DNA from: Candidatus Bipolaricaulota bacterium
GTDB lineage: Bacteria > Bipolaricaulota > Bipolaricaulia > M55B111
Direction: 5' to 3'
Assembly: GCA_018334615.1 (NCBI GenBank)
Contig: JAGXLP010000006.1
Location: 1-24,202, forward strand
DNA length: 24,202 nt
In this document: positions 24,082 through 24,202 of the stretch, in pieces
Numbering within the stretch: position 1 is the stretch's first letter
Layout: the number at the start of each line of letters is the position of its first letter
The notes under the pieces: generated by a model
The model's input: the letters and a program-made list of their open reading frames with translations, nothing else
What the model was told of the DNA's origin: nothing
Database searches by the model: none
Position numbers and translations under genes: made by a program

Positions 24082-24202
24082 CTGGATTCCTCAGCGAATA
24101 TAGCCGAAGAACCGTCGTAGGCTCGTTTAAAGGAGATTTTTTCTTTCAAGTAACCCTTGGAAATTGCCCAGTCCAGCACGTCATTAAAAATCTCTTCGTT
24201 TA
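24078..24202 (-). CDS. ABC substrate-binding protein, C-terminal end only
   Basis: Only the last 40 residues are inside the window, ending in GSSAIFAEESR; the gene continues past the right edge. The NDVLDWAISKGYLKEKI stretch looks like the C-terminal helix pair of the NMT1/THI5/SsuA type of binding proteins, and the position, directly before the ATPase with a 4 nt overlap, supports this. The substrate cannot be told from this fragment. Confidence 0.65.
   Translation of the reverse strand, partial: NEEIFNDVLDWAISKGYLKEKISFKRAYDGSSAIFAEESR

Noticed and set aside
1..24202. tRNA genes and CRISPR arrays
   Set aside because: No T-arm consensus outside coding regions and no regularly spaced direct repeats were seen by eye; a tRNAscan and CRISPR search would settle it.

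Overview
The window is dense bacterial chromosome, roughly 45-47% GC by eye, with about 22 protein genes on both strands. No tRNA, rRNA, CRISPR array or intact transposon is visible. The content points to a Bacillota-like (Clostridia/Halanaerobia-type) anaerobe: a YaaT/RicT protein directly after the DNA polymerase III delta-prime gene, a YugP-type zinc peptidase, strong GGAGG-type ribosome sites and several TTG starts. Many proteins are rich in Glu and Asp and there is an ArsB/NhaD ion transporter, which would fit a salt-adapted organism. The taxonomic guess is low confidence.

Left part (1-5793, + strand): a compact run of six genes with gaps of about -1 to 24 nt. It holds a PP-loop tRNA thiolation-type protein, glutamate formiminotransferase and imidazolonepropionase (the last two steps of histidine breakdown by the formiminoglutamate/THF route), a membrane zinc peptidase, ribulose-phosphate 3-epimerase and bifunctional RibD. 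RibD overlaps tail-to-tail with a WecA/TagO-type sugar-phosphate transferase on the - strand. The start codon of that gene in turn touches the start codon of the divergent delta-prime gene (holB), which is followed by yaaT/ricT.

Middle part (8616-17365, - strand): a tight rho-murA-hflX unit, a 690 bp gene-free stretch with several palindromes and a decayed copy of a repeat also present at the window start, a GT2 glycosyltransferase, and proS. Ahead of proS lies a 371 bp leader. It holds a striking 123 nt domain closed by a perfect 16 bp stem with a predicted four-way junction, followed by a terminator-like hairpin with seven T. This is the best candidate in the window for an undescribed RNA element. 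Upstream of it is a PfkB-family sugar kinase overlapping a CBS-domain protein.

Right part (17502-24202): miaB (- strand), a 465 bp intergenic stretch, an N-acetylmuramoyl-L-alanine amidase-like protein (+ strand) that appears leaderless and has lost one zinc ligand, an ArsB/NhaD transporter preceded by a small membrane protein that also looks leaderless, and an SsuABC/TauABC-type transporter whose last gene is followed 12 nt later by NAD kinase. The transporter's binding-protein gene is cut by the window end.
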